This document shows, in pieces, positions 48,342 through 57,600 of a stretch of 64,000 nt of DNA. The stretch lies in assembly GCF_003385845.1 (NCBI RefSeq), contig NZ_QRDJ01000006.1, forward strand, positions 930,001-994,000. The letters run 5' to 3'. The notes under the pieces were generated by a model. That model was not told the DNA's origin. It did not search any database and was given only the letters and a program-made list of their open reading frames with translations. The stretch comes from Kushneria indalinina DSM 14324. Its GTDB lineage: Bacteria > Pseudomonadota > Gammaproteobacteria > Pseudomonadales > Halomonadaceae. A program made the translations under genes and the position numbers. Every line of letters begins with the position of its first letter. Positions within the stretch are counted from its first letter, which is position 1.

Positions 48342-48992
48342 ATGGCTGAGGATACAGGCTCACTCATTATCTCGCAGGTATGTGACACCAGCATGGAAGC
48401 ACTCAATCAACATCTGTTTTTGGCCATGAATGCCCAACCCCAGAGCAACCCGCTGGTGATCTGGTTTGCCATCGTCATGGCGCAATATGCCATTTTCTGT
48501 ATCCCCCTGATCATGATCGCAGGATGGCTGGGCAAGGATGAACGTCATCACAAGGTGATGCTGACGGCCCTGCTGGCAACGATTGGTGCGCTGCTGATCA
48601 ACAATCTGATCGGCTCACTGCTCTGGTACCACCCGCGCCCCTTCATGATGCCGCTGGGCCATACGCTGATTGCACATGCGCCGACGCCCTCTTTCCCGAG
48701 CAATCACATGACGATCATCTCGACCGTGGCCTTCAGCTTTATTCTGCGACCGGCACTGCGCCGAATGGGTCTGGCACTGGCGATACTTGCCTGCCCCATT
48801 GCGTAATCACGCATTTACCTGGGTATCCACTTTCCGCTGGACATGCTGGGCGCAGTGATCGTTGCCGGGCTGGCCTCAATCATGATGCTCTGGCTACAAC
48901 CGCTGTATCTTGAAAGGCTTTACAGTCTGGCGCGTGGGCTCTACCGCATTGTTTTTGCACCGCTGATCGCGCGTGGTCTGTTGCACCGATAA
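48342..48992 (+). pseudogene. PAP2-family membrane phosphatase interrupted by an in-frame TAA
   Basis: The reading frame encodes a polytopic PAP2 phosphatase of the undecaprenyl-diphosphatase (BcrC/YbjG) kind. Motif I lies in LWYHPRPF and motif II in SFPSNHM. A TAA at 48804-48806 then stops translation after 154 residues, yet the same frame continues at once with SRIYLGIHFPLDMLGA, which is motif III with the catalytic His and Asp, and runs 61 more codons to a normal stop at 48990-48992 followed by a terminator. A single base change in a Leu, Tyr or similar codon would explain it. The truncated product would be inactive. A sequencing error is possible. Confidence 0.85.
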
Positions 48993-49005
48993 CGCGGCCC
49001 CCCTT

Positions 49006-49035
49006 TTAAAAGCCCGCTTCCAGGCGGGTTTTTTT
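49006..49035 (+). terminator. Intrinsic terminator after the PAP2 gene
   Basis: CCCGC/GCGGG with a short loop is preceded by AAAA and followed by T7, 20 bp beyond the second stop of the PAP2 frame. Its position supports the longer, uninterrupted original gene. Confidence 0.88.
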
Positions 49036-49181
49036 ACGCCACTGATTTTTGATCCGGGCCCCGCTACGCACGGACGTAAAACTTATGTCAGACTTGCACC
49101 ACAGTATTTTCAGCGACTTAAAGAAGTGCTGCTGCCATTGGCATGCTCATTTTCTTCCAGGTACAGACGTGGAGCCCATAT

Positions 49182-50138
49182 ATGACACATACCATCATCT
49201 TTGACACTGACCCGGGCGTTGACGATGCACAGGCCATTGCGCTGATCATGGCCCACCCGGATATCGAGGTTGTGGGCCTGACCACCACCTTCGGCAATGT
49301 CCGGGTCGAGACAGCGACTCGTAATGCCCTGCTGCTGACAGAGCTGGCCGGTCAGACCATTCCGGTCGCCCAGGGCGCCGACTACCCGCTGGTGAAGACA
49401 CCCTATCCGGTGCCGGCCCATATCCATGGTGCCGATGGGCTGGGCAACCAGACACTCGATACGCCCTCCGGAAAGCCCCACGAACTCAGTGCGGCCCAGT
49501 TCATCGTGGAAAAGACGCGCGAGCGGCCAGGCGAAATTACGCTGATGGCCGTCGGGCCGCTGGGCAATCTGGCCATGGCCATTGCGCTTGATCCGGACGT
49601 CGTCAATCGCGTCAAACAGGTTGTCATCATGGGCGGCTCGGCAGCACGAGGCGGCAATGTGACGCCGCTGGCCGAGGCCAACATCTTTTCGGACCCGCAT
49701 GCTGCCAAACGCGTTCTGACGGCTGACTGGCCGCTGGTCATGGTAGGCCTTGATGTGACGCTGGATACGGTCATCACGCCCGATCGCATGGCGCGTATTG
49801 CCAAAGGCCAGGGCGAGCTCGGCAAGGTGCTGTCGAAAAGCTATGACTTCTACGCAGACTTCTACCGCAGTGCCATCGGTCTTGATGGCTGCTGCCCGCA
49901 CGACAGCTGCGCCGTGGCATGGCTGGTGCACCCGGAGTTCTTCGAGACCGTCACCGGGCATCTGGATGTCGTGACTGAAGGCTCGGCGGAAGGCCAGACC
50001 ATCTTTGCACCGAAAGAGCGTCAGTATGTCAGCGACCGCTGGTCACAAACGCCGGCGGTTCAGGTCTGCATGAACGTGGACGGTGACGCCGTCTCCAGCT
50101 GGATCGAGCAGACCCTGACCTCATCATCCAACGCATGA
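49182..50138 (+). CDS. Inosine-uridine preferring nucleoside hydrolase
   Basis: A 318-residue nucleoside hydrolase that cleaves ribonucleosides to base and ribose. The calcium-binding signature IIFDTDPGVDDAQAI is at residues 5-19; VAQGADYPL, HGADGLGN and MAVGPLGNLA follow, and the C-terminal DSCAVAWLVHPEFF supplies the further Asp near 245. The ATG at 49182 is chosen from family length; a frame 13 codons longer exists. The nucleoside specificity (RihA, RihB, RihC or pyrimidine/purine type) is not assigned. Confidence 0.93.
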   Translation: MTHTIIFDTDPGVDDAQAIALIMAHPDIEVVGLTTTFGNVRVETATRNALLLTELAGQTIPVAQGADYPLVKTPYPVPAHIHGADGLGNQTLDTPSGKPHELSAAQFIVEKTRERPGEITLMAVGPLGNLAMAIALDPDVVNRVKQVVIMGGSAARGGNVTPLAEANIFSDPHAAKRVLTADWPLVMVGLDVTLDTVITPDRMARIAKGQGELGKVLSKSYDFYADFYRSAIGLDGCCPHDSCAVAWLVHPEFFETVTGHLDVVTEGSAEGQTIFAPKERQYVSDRWSQTPAVQVCMNVDGDAVSSWIEQTLTSSSNA

Positions 50139-50162
50139 CCGTCACGCCATGACAGGGAGGTA

Positions 50163-50933
50163 ATGGTGATCACAACACCCGATAAAGACATGCCCTCGCT
50201 ACCGAACAACGATCGATCGTGGGCACTCTTTCTGGATCTTGATGGCACGCTGGTCGAGCTGGTGGATCATCCTGACAATATTGCCGTGGATGATGCGCTC
50301 AGAATGCGTCTTGAGACCCTCACCACCCTGCTTGACGGGGCGGTGGCGGTCATCAGCGGCCGCGCCATTGATGATCTGGACAAGCACCTGACCCTGCCCA
50401 CGCTTGCCATGTCGGGCCAGCACGGTGCTGAATGGCGTGACAGTCAGGGCAATCGCCATATTGCCCGGGCGCATCAAAAAGCGCTCGAAGCGGTCCGCCA
50501 GCAGGTCAGGGCACATGTTGATCGCGATGACGCGCTCTACCTGGAAGACAAGGGTGCCAGCCTTGCCCTGCATTATCGCCATCGACCCGAGGCGGGTGAC
50601 ATACTCAATCGTGAACTGACTGCCCTGATCGATAAATACCCCGAGGTACTGGAGCTTCATCAGGGCAAGTTCGTGTTCGAGATCAAGGGCCGTGGATATG
50701 ACAAGGGTGTGGCTCTTGAGCGCTTTCTGGCCACCCCCCCGTTTACAGACCGATGCCCGGTCTTTATCGGCGATGATCGCACCGATGAAGATGGTTTTCG
50801 CACCGTCAATGCCCACCAGGGTCTGGCCATCAAGGTCGGTACAGGCGAGAGCATTGCCGGCAGCCGATTGACCGATCCTGAAGCCGTACATGAGTGGCTT
50901 GATCAATGGATCACGCTGCTGCAACGCTCATGA
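50163..50933 (+). CDS. otsB: Trehalose-6-phosphate phosphatase
   Basis: OtsB removes phosphate from trehalose-6-phosphate. The 256-residue HAD-family protein has motif I LFLDLDGTLVELVDHP (nucleophile Asp near residue 20), ISGRAIDDLDKHL, LAMSGQHGAEWRD, the EIKGRGYDKGVALE block and motif IV VFIGDDRTDEDGF. A GGGAGG ribosome site precedes the ATG. It is the first gene of otsBA, ending 28 bp before otsA. Together they make trehalose, complementing ectoine under osmotic or other stress. Confidence 0.95.
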   Translation: MVITTPDKDMPSLPNNDRSWALFLDLDGTLVELVDHPDNIAVDDALRMRLETLTTLLDGAVAVISGRAIDDLDKHLTLPTLAMSGQHGAEWRDSQGNRHIARAHQKALEAVRQQVRAHVDRDDALYLEDKGASLALHYRHRPEAGDILNRELTALIDKYPEVLELHQGKFVFEIKGRGYDKGVALERFLATPPFTDRCPVFIGDDRTDEDGFRTVNAHQGLAIKVGTGESIAGSRLTDPEAVHEWLDQWITLLQRS

Positions 50934-50961
50934 ATGCATCACAGATTTCACGGAGGAAACC

Positions 50962-52365
50962 TTGAAGCAACTGATCGTAGTATCCAATCGCGTCCCCTCC
51001 CCTGACAAGGACAGTGGCAGTCAGGGCGGGCTGGCGGTCGGGGTCATGAACGCCCTGAGCCGCACCCGTGGGCTCTGGATGGGCTGGAATGGCCAGCTGA
51101 TAGAGGACGCAGAGCAGCACGACCCCGAAAGTTATGAAAACGAGGGCGTCCAGTTTGCCACCTTCCCGCTGACCGAGCAGGAGCATGAGCTTTTCTACGT
51201 TGGCTACTCCAACGAAGTGCTCTGGCCACTTTTTCACTACCGCTCGGACATGGTCGAGTATTCGCGTGAAAAGGATGCCGGCTATCAGCACGTCAACGAG
51301 CGATTTGCCCGTCAGGTCGCCGGACAAATATCGCCCGACAGCGACGCCTCCATCTGGGTGCACGACTACCAGCTGCTCTCGACCGGGCATTATCTTCGAG
51401 CCATGGATGTAGAGTGCCCGATCGGCTTTTTTCTCCACATCCCGGTGCCGCCGTGGGAGGTGTTTCGCATCCTGCCGCATCACGGGCGCATGATCGAGCA
51501 TCTGTGTGCCTATGACACCATCGGCTTTCAGACCGCCACCGATCTCAGGCACTTCCTTGATAACGTCGAGCGCAGTGGCGTGGCCACCGTCGAAGGCAAC
51601 ACCGTTGTTTTCGATCATCGGCGCATCAATACCGGGGTCTTTCCCATCTCGATCGATGTGGATACCGCCCGCGAGATGGCAGAAAAGGGTGAGCAGTCCT
51701 CACGCAGCAAGCGCCTGAAGGATTCCCTACAGGGTGGCCCGCTGATCATCGGTGTAGATCGTCTGGACTACAGCAAGGGACTCTACAAGCGCTTTCAGGC
51801 TTTCGAGCAACTGCTGGAAAACACCCACACCCGCTATGGCAATGTGACCTATCTACAGATTGCCCCGCTTTCAAGAACCGGTGTGGAGCGTTATGCCAGC
51901 CTGCGCCGCGAGCTTGAGCGCATTGCCGGACACGTCAATGGCCGGTTCTCGACCTATGACTGGATGCCCCTGCGCTATCTCAACACCGGCTATGACCGTG
52001 AAACCCTGATGGGCTTCATGCGCCAGAGCCGCGTCGGGCTGGTCACGCCCCTGCGCGATGGCATGAACCTGGTGGCCAAGGAGTATGTCGCAGCCCAGGA
52101 TCCGGAAGACCCGGGGGTTCTACTGCTGTCGAACCTGGCCGGCGCGGCAGAAGAGCTTGATGGCGCCATGCTGTGCAATCCCTTTGATGTCGAAGAGATG
52201 GCCGACATGCTCGATGCGGCGCTCTCCATGTCGCTGGAAGAGCGCAAGGAGCGCTGGCAGCGGCTTCACAGGGTGATCAGTACCCATGACATCCATCGCT
52301 GGGGAGAAGACTTCATTACAGCGCTGGATCAGTCTGCTGCTGCTCGGCACATCGACAAGCAGTAA
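50962..52365 (+). CDS. otsA: Trehalose-6-phosphate synthase
   Basis: OtsA joins UDP-glucose and glucose-6-phosphate. The 467-residue GT20 enzyme starts [11 protein letters not shown], with substrate contacts in [16 protein letters not shown] and the [15 protein letters not shown] block, and donor-binding residues in [18 protein letters not shown] and [13 protein letters not shown]. The start is TTG at 50962, chosen for the strong CGGAGGA site seven bases upstream; the frame continues into otsB without similarity. galU elsewhere in the window supplies UDP-glucose. An intrinsic terminator follows. Confidence 0.95.
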   Translation: MKQLIVVSNRVPSPDKDSGSQGGLAVGVMNALSRTRGLWMGWNGQLIEDAEQHDPESYENEGVQFATFPLTEQEHELFYVGYSNEVLWPLFHYRSDMVEYSREKDAGYQHVNERFARQVAGQISPDSDASIWVHDYQLLSTGHYLRAMDVECPIGFFLHIPVPPWEVFRILPHHGRMIEHLCAYDTIGFQTATDLRHFLDNVERSGVATVEGNTVVFDHRRINTGVFPISIDVDTAREMAEKGEQSSRSKRLKDSLQGGPLIIGVDRLDYSKGLYKRFQAFEQLLENTHTRYGNVTYLQIAPLSRTGVERYASLRRELERIAGHVNGRFSTYDWMPLRYLNTGYDRETLMGFMRQSRVGLVTPLRDGMNLVAKEYVAAQDPEDPGVLLLSNLAGAAEELDGAMLCNPFDVEEMADMLDAALSMSLEERKERWQRLHRVISTHDIHRWGEDFITALDQSAAARHIDKQ

Positions 52366-52386
52366 TCCCATGCCGTAAGTTGATCA

Positions 52387-52420
52387 AAGCGCCATGTGTA
52401 AACCACATGGCGCTTTTTTG
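52387..52420. terminator. Bidirectional intrinsic terminator between otsA and the acylphosphatase gene
   Basis: AGCGCCATGTG/CACATGGCGCT forms an 11-bp stem with a short loop, flanked by an A pair and a T6 run. It can end otsBA; termination of the opposite transcript is weaker because only a short A/T tract lies on that side. Confidence 0.87.
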
Positions 52421-52462
52421 ACGTCTGTTTTAACGTCCGTCCCTACAAGAGACAAGAGCGTA

Positions 52463-52729
52463 TCAACCGGTCTGAAAATCCGACCACTGCTGTGGGGCGA
52501 TCTCCTCACTGGTCACCTGATCAACCCGGCTGGAAGGGGATCCTGTTTCAAGCCAGTCGATCAGGGTAGTGACATTATCGTCGCTGCCCGCCATACCGAC
52601 CTCGACACTGCCGTCGTCGCAATTTCTGGCGTAGCCGACCACATCAAGTTCACGAGCACGCTGTGCCGTAGCCTGACGAAACCCCACGCCCTGAACATGC
52701 CCGATAACCCGAGCCTGCATGTATCGCAT
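52463..52729 (-). CDS. Acylphosphatase
   Basis: An 88-residue acylphosphatase that hydrolyses acyl phosphates. The diagnostic GHVQGVGFRQATAQRA holds the catalytic Arg, and GYARNCDDGSVEVGMAG holds the Asn. The ATG at 52729 is six bases after AGGAGG; an earlier in-frame start at 52804 lacks this. It is a stand-alone gene between otsBA and a LysR gene. The usual acyP signature is intact, so activity is expected. Confidence 0.93.
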   Translation of the reverse strand: MRYMQARVIGHVQGVGFRQATAQRARELDVVGYARNCDDGSVEVGMAGSDDNVTTLIDWLETGSPSSRVDQVTSEEIAPQQWSDFQTG

Positions 52730-52823
52730 GACATCCTCCTGCGGCATATGAGATTTCAAAGCCTGGCACAGCACTGCCGTGTCACCACAAGCGACAGCCA
52801 CCACAAGCGACAGTCACCGCAAG

Positions 52824-53741
52824 CTACATCTTGAGAAAATCGCGCGGCAGTTTCTGCAGCTGGTGCCAGAGCCGCTCGACATCAGGCTTGTGCACCAGCG
52901 AACAGCGATACAGGCGAATATCCAGCGGGATATTCCATTTCTCGTCACCGGCGCGGACCAGCCTTCTGGACGCCAGCTCTTCGTGAATACAGAAGTCGGG
53001 AATCCACGCCATGCCCACCCCCTGCAGCGCCATGCCCTTGAGCCCCTCGGCCATGGCGGTTTCGTAGATGGTACGAAGCCGCAGGCGAAGCGGGTCATTT
53101 TTCAACAGCATGTGAACGCTGCGCCCCAGAAAAGCGCCCTGGGTATAGGACAGGTGTGGAATGCTGTCACCGGCCTCGAGATCAAACAAAGGGTTGCCCT
53201 GGGCATCCGGCACGCAGACCGGCAGCATGCAGACCTGACCGATGGAAAAGGAAGGAAATATCTCGCTATCGAGCTGCATGGTGGCGTAGGGATCATGGTA
53301 GGCCAGCATCAGGTCACAGTTGCCGTCACGCAGGACATGAATGGCGTCTCCCACATTCATCGCCATCAAACGCGTCGGCAGCTCGCCCACGCCCTTTTGC
53401 AGCCGGGAAATCCAGCGCGGGAAAAAGGCCAGTGCCAGAGAGTGCGCCGCTGCAATGTCGAGCGCCTCGTTGGCAATATTGAGCCCGCGCAGATGACTGA
53501 TGCTTTCGTTAAGCTGCTCGACCAGACTGCGCGCCGTCACCAGAAAAAGCTGCCCTTCGGGCGTCAGGCTGACCGGTGTGGTGGAACGGTCGACCAGCAT
53601 GACGCCGGTCGCCTGCTCGAGCGCCCGAATACGGCGGCTAAAGGCAGGCTGAGTGACATGTCGGCGGCGGGCGGCGGCGGAAAAGCTGCGCGTGGCATTC
53701 AAGGCCACGAAGTCTTCCAGCCATTTGGTTTCCAGATTCAA
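52824..53741 (-). CDS. LysR-family transcription regulator
   Basis: A 305-residue LysR regulator. The N-terminal winged helix starts LNLETKWLEDFVALNATRSF and continues SAAARRRHVTQPAFSRRIRALE; the C-terminal co-inducer domain covers about residues 90-300. The start is TTG at 53741 with an AGG site, because the frame upstream encodes unrelated sequence overlapping the divergent promoter. It lies divergent from a dicarboxylate/glutamate symporter 136 bp away, a likely target by the usual LysR arrangement. The effector is unknown. Confidence 0.9.
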   Translation of the reverse strand: MNLETKWLEDFVALNATRSFSAAARRRHVTQPAFSRRIRALEQATGVMLVDRSTTPVSLTPEGQLFLVTARSLVEQLNESISHLRGLNIANEALDIAAAHSLALAFFPRWISRLQKGVGELPTRLMAMNVGDAIHVLRDGNCDLMLAYHDPYATMQLDSEIFPSFSIGQVCMLPVCVPDAQGNPLFDLEAGDSIPHLSYTQGAFLGRSVHMLLKNDPLRLRLRTIYETAMAEGLKGMALQGVGMAWIPDFCIHEELASRRLVRAGDEKWNIPLDIRLYRCSLVHKPDVERLWHQLQKLPRDFLKM

Positions 53742-53877
53742 CGCTTGGTACCTGCCTTGTTGATCAGCCTGCCCCCTCAGGGCGCGAGGCCGCGATTCTA
53801 ACCGCCCCGGGCCGGTAAGTGATAGGCTGCCCCTCCCGGATATGACACATTCCACAACAGCCAAAAGAGACCGCCTC

Positions 53878-55128
53878 ATGTCCAAAAGTACGCATACACG
53901 CGCCGGCATTCCCCTGTGGCAAAAAATCATGGCAGGTCTGGTTCTCGGCGTGATCGCCGGCTGGCTGCTTGGCGACCACGCTCAGTGGCTTGCCCCCATC
54001 GGCGAGCTTTTCATCAACGCCATCAAGATGCTGATCGTGCCGCTGGTTTTCACTTCCCTGATCAGCGGCATCGTTTCCATGGGCGACCCGGCCAAGATGG
54101 GCAGAATCGGGGGCAAGGCGGTCGCGCTCTATCTCGTGACCACGGCCTTTGCCATTACGCTGGGCCTGCTTGCCGCCTCCATTTTTCAGCCCGGTACCGG
54201 GGTCGAAATGCAGATGGACAACAGCGTTTCGCCCGGTGAAGCGCCCTCACTCACCGATATTCTTGTGGGTCTGGTGCCGACCAACCCAATCAGTGCCATG
54301 GTGGAAGGCAACATCCTGCAGATCATCGTCTTTGCCATCGCACTTGGCGTGTCGCTGGTATTGATCGGTGAGCGCGGCCAGCCGGTCATTCGCGTCATTG
54401 AGTCGACGGCTGAAGCCCTCTACAAGCTGACCTCCCTGATCATGGCCTGCGCGCCCGTCGGCGTTTTTGCCCTGATTGCGGTCGTTGCCGGGGAGTATGG
54501 CCTGGCGGTGCTGATTCCCCTGCTCAAGGTGATCGGCGTGGTGTATATCGCCTGCATTCTTCATGTGCTGGTGATCTACAGCGGTCTTCTTGCTCTTGTG
54601 GCAAGGCTTAATCCAAAGCGCTATCTGACCGGCAGCCTGGATGCCATCGTGATCGCCTTTTCCTCGGCATCCAGTGCCGGATCACTGCCCGTCTCCATTC
54701 GCTGTGCGCGTGAAAGGCTGGGGATTTCACAGGGCGTGGCAGGCTTTGTGCTGCCGGTAGGCGCCACCATCAATATGGATGGTACCGCCCTCTACATGGG
54801 TGTGGTGGCCCTGTTTGTGGCGCAGTTGACCGGCACCGACCTGAGTACGGCCGACTATGTCATGATCGTGTTGACCGGCACCCTGGCCTCGATCGGTACG
54901 GCAGGCGTTCCCGGCGCCGGGCTGATCATGCTGTCGATCGTCTTTGCCCAGACCAATCTGCCGCTGGAAGCACTGGGTCTGATTGCCGGCATTGACCGTA
55001 TTCTGGACATGGCCAGAACCGCCGTGAACGTATCGGGCGATCTGATGGTGACAACGCTTGTAGGCAAAAGCGAGCGCGAGATCGATCTGGACATCTACAA
55101 CGGCAAATCAGTCGGCCACACCTCCTGA
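53878..55128 (+). CDS. Dicarboxylate/amino acid:cation symporter (DAACS family)
   Basis: A 416-residue inner-membrane symporter for dicarboxylates or glutamate/aspartate, driven by Na+ or H+. Family blocks are clear: FINAIKMLIVPLVFTSLISG, the serine-rich hairpin SSASSAGSLPVSIRC, GATINMDGTALYMGV, SIGTAGVPGAGLIML and IDRILDMARTAVNVSGD, which carry the ion and substrate sites. The ATG at 53878 gives MSKSTHTRAGIPLWQKI. It resembles GltP/DctA-type carriers; the exact substrate is unassigned. It is likely controlled by the divergent LysR gene. Confidence 0.92.
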   Translation: MSKSTHTRAGIPLWQKIMAGLVLGVIAGWLLGDHAQWLAPIGELFINAIKMLIVPLVFTSLISGIVSMGDPAKMGRIGGKAVALYLVTTAFAITLGLLAASIFQPGTGVEMQMDNSVSPGEAPSLTDILVGLVPTNPISAMVEGNILQIIVFAIALGVSLVLIGERGQPVIRVIESTAEALYKLTSLIMACAPVGVFALIAVVAGEYGLAVLIPLLKVIGVVYIACILHVLVIYSGLLALVARLNPKRYLTGSLDAIVIAFSSASSAGSLPVSIRCARERLGISQGVAGFVLPVGATINMDGTALYMGVVALFVAQLTGTDLSTADYVMIVLTGTLASIGTAGVPGAGLIMLSIVFAQTNLPLEALGLIAGIDRILDMARTAVNVSGDLMVTTLVGKSEREIDLDIYNGKSVGHTS

Positions 55129-55135
55129 CCGTCCA

Positions 55136-55159
55136 CCGGGCAGCGACTTCCCTGCCCGG
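55136..55159. repeat. 8-bp inverted repeat in the symporter-cls spacer
   Basis: CCGGGCAG and CTGCCCGG flank an eight-base loop, eight bases past the symporter stop. There is no T tract. It may help end transcription in this 48-bp convergent spacer together with the hairpin at 55170-55193. Confidence 0.4.
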
Positions 55160-55169
55160 CTTCCGGGTC

Positions 55170-55193
55170 TCACCGATCACTGGATCGGTGAGG
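55170..55193. repeat. Perfect 10-bp inverted repeat overlapping the cls 3' end
   Basis: CTCACCGATC and GATCGGTGAG flank a four-base loop and include the last codons of cls. No T tract is present. It is a strong hairpin in convergent mRNA ends, possibly a transcript-stabilising structure. Confidence 0.5.
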
Positions 55194-56598
55194 CCAGATA
55201 CGCCGCCCGTGCTGCCAGCTTGTGCCACAGGGGGCGTTTTTCGATCTCCTCGAGCATCACCTGCCGGCAGCTGGCAAAGTCGGCTTCCAGCATCTGCGCG
55301 ACCTCTGCTGCAAACGCCTGGTCTGACACATAGGCCGTGACTTCGAAGTTGAGTCGAAACGAGCGGTTGTCCAGGTTGACCGTGCCGACAGCACTGGTGT
55401 GGTCATCAATCAAAAAGGTTTTCTGATGTAGAAAACCGGGTTGATAACGGTATATTTTAACGCCGGCGCGAATCATCTCTCCCAGAAACGAAAAGGCCGA
55501 CAGAAACACCAGTAGATGATCGGGACGCTCCGGCATCATGACCCGCACATCGACGCCGCGAAGCGCGGCCAGCTTGAGCGAATCCTGCACGCCCTGATCC
55601 GGCACGAAGTAAGGGCTGGTCACCCAGAAACGTTCGTTGGCCTGATTGATGGCGTGCTGAATCAAAAGGCTTGCCGTTTCCAACGGATCCGACGGGCCTG
55701 ACGGCACGATCACCACATGCTGGCGCGCCTTCCCCGGCGCCGCGTGGGGGTGCCAGGCCAGCGACAGGATATCACCGGTGGCCCAGTGCCAGTCCTCCCA
55801 AAAGGACTCCTGCAGGCCCAGCACGGCCGGCCCGGTCAGTTTCAGGTGAGTATCACGCCAGTGACCATGCTTTTTACTTTCACCGCGATACTCAACGCCG
55901 ACGTTCAGACCGCCAACCCAGCCATGATGGCCATCGGCCACCATGATCTTGCGATGGTTGCGAAAATTGACCTGAAAGCGATGCCGCCAGCCCTTTGAAG
56001 AGCCAAAGGGATGTACGGCGATGCCTGCCGCCCGCAGCTCTTCAAAATAGCGCTCCGGCAGGGCATGCGAGCCGATCTCGTCATAGAGGAAAAAGACATG
56101 CACACCGCGTTCGGCGCACTCGATCAATCGCCTTTTAAGTGCCTGCCCCAGCGCATCGTTGCGCACGATGAAAAATTGGATAAGGACATAATCCTCGGCC
56201 TGGTCGATACCCTGAAAAAGGCTCTCGAAGGTGTCATGTCCATTGATAAGCAGCTGGCAGTGGTTATCCCCGGTCATGGGCAGCATGGCCAATCTTTCCA
56301 CCGCGCGAAGCCGGGCATCCTCGGGATGGGCAAAGGCCGGCTCCACCAGCGTTCGAAACTGATCCAGCACGCGCCGCAGTGAGGTATCACGCTGCTCGCG
56401 TGCCGAGACATAGCCGTAAAAGCGCGGGCGTCCCAGAAACCAGTAGGCCGGGATCGCCAGATAGGGGAAGGTGATCAGGCAGATGATCCAGGCGATGGCC
56501 CCCTGGGAAGTACGACTCGACATCAGTGCCATGAGCCCCGAAAGCGCCCCCAGCAGATGCAGACAAATAATGAGCAGACCGCCCAGCAAGGCTGTCAT
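55177..56598 (-). CDS. cls: Cardiolipin synthase
   Basis: A 473-residue phospholipase D-superfamily enzyme that makes cardiolipin. Two N-terminal membrane helices (about residues 3-22 and 32-53) precede two HKD motifs: HRKIMVADGHHGWVGGLNVG near residue 216 and HQKTFLIDDHTSAVGTVNLDNRS near 392, split by a linker. The order and spacing match ClsA-type synthases. Cardiolipin rises under osmotic stress in many bacteria, consistent with the solute genes nearby, but no regulation is visible. Confidence 0.93.
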   Translation of the reverse strand: MTALLGGLLIICLHLLGALSGLMALMSSRTSQGAIAWIICLITFPYLAIPAYWFLGRPRFYGYVSAREQRDTSLRRVLDQFRTLVEPAFAHPEDARLRAVERLAMLPMTGDNHCQLLINGHDTFESLFQGIDQAEDYVLIQFFIVRNDALGQALKRRLIECAERGVHVFFLYDEIGSHALPERYFEELRAAGIAVHPFGSSKGWRHRFQVNFRNHRKIMVADGHHGWVGGLNVGVEYRGESKKHGHWRDTHLKLTGPAVLGLQESFWEDWHWATGDILSLAWHPHAAPGKARQHVVIVPSGPSDPLETASLLIQHAINQANERFWVTSPYFVPDQGVQDSLKLAALRGVDVRVMMPERPDHLLVFLSAFSFLGEMIRAGVKIYRYQPGFLHQKTFLIDDHTSAVGTVNLDNRSFRLNFEVTAYVSDQAFAAEVAQMLEADFASCRQVMLEEIEKRPLWHKLAARAAYLASPIQ

Positions 56599-56660
56599 GT
56601 CGGGGTACCACCCTTGTCATTGAAGCAATGGGCGGAGCATACCCCACTACAAGATTCGGG

Positions 56661-57518
56661 TCATTGCTCCTGACGGGCATACACCTGCGAAGGTGTCATA
56701 TCCTGCTGACAGTGCGGGCAGAGATAAAGTCGGCGTGACGCCACAATAATCCTTTCAATGGGCGTGCCGCAGGTATGACAAGGCTCGGTGGCGCGATTGA
56801 ATACCGCATGACGCCAGCGCCCTCTTGGCTCGCCGGCCGCAATCATGGGATCACGCCACGCCCTGAGATTGGTCACACCGGCATGGCGCCAGGCGCGCGC
56901 GGTCACCTGCAGGATCTGCTCGGCAAGCCGTCGACACTGTGCACGGTCGAGATCCATCGGTCGGTAGCGCTCATGCAGACCCGCAAAGAAGAGAATTTCC
57001 GAGCGCAGGTAGTTACCGATACCGGCATAAAAGTGCTGATCCAGCAGCAGCGCCCCCAGCCGGCGGCGCATGAAACGCGGGCTCTGAAGCCGAGCCACAA
57101 TATCGTCAGTCGTGACGTTATGGGTGAGCAGATCGGGACCGAGCTTCGACAGAAATGGGTGTTGATCGAGTTCCTCACGACGCCAGAGCGAAATATCGGA
57201 GGCGCTCATCAGCCACGCCGAATGGGTCGCCGTGCTCAGGCGCAGGCGCGGTGAGCGCTTGCCGGCAGGTTCGCTGTCACGACGCATGATGCGCCAGACC
57301 CCATAGAGCTGATTGTGCGAGTAGATGACATGATCATCTTCAAAGCAGGTTAAAAGCGCCTTGCCCCAGCTATCAACACGGGTCACCTTCTGCCCCGCCA
57401 GGCGTGCCTCAAAAGGCTTGAGATGATCGAAGGCAAACCAGACATCCTCGATGATACGGCCCGCCAGCACCTTGCCCAGCCGGTCGGCAACACGTCTTAT
57501 TTCAGGCCCTTCCGGCAT
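56661..57518 (-). CDS. nei: Endonuclease VIII (Nei), oxidised-base DNA glycosylase
   Basis: A 285-residue Fpg/Nei-family glycosylase and AP lyase. The N-terminal MPEGPEIRRVADRL gives the catalytic Pro2 and Glu3, VTRVDSWGKALLTCF the conserved Lys near residue 53, and the C-terminal zinc finger has CHTCGTPIERI and LYLCPHCQQ. The PEGPEIRR start resembles Nei rather than Fpg, whose start is PELPEVE. It would remove oxidised pyrimidines. The frame extends 21 codons upstream without similarity. Confidence 0.93.
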   Translation of the reverse strand: MPEGPEIRRVADRLGKVLAGRIIEDVWFAFDHLKPFEARLAGQKVTRVDSWGKALLTCFEDDHVIYSHNQLYGVWRIMRRDSEPAGKRSPRLRLSTATHSAWLMSASDISLWRREELDQHPFLSKLGPDLLTHNVTTDDIVARLQSPRFMRRRLGALLLDQHFYAGIGNYLRSEILFFAGLHERYRPMDLDRAQCRRLAEQILQVTARAWRHAGVTNLRAWRDPMIAAGEPRGRWRHAVFNRATEPCHTCGTPIERIIVASRRLYLCPHCQQDMTPSQVYARQEQ

Positions 57519-57600
57519 GTCATGACTTCCATTGTCCTGTAAAGAATGGTGGGGATAAAACAACCACTCCGTATCATCCATGACACGAAGCGGGAAGGCG

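Noticed and set aside
48342-48992. Stop codon recoding (selenocysteine or pyrrolysine) in the PAP2 gene
   Set aside because: The codon is TAA, which is not used for either, and no recoding element was seen after it.
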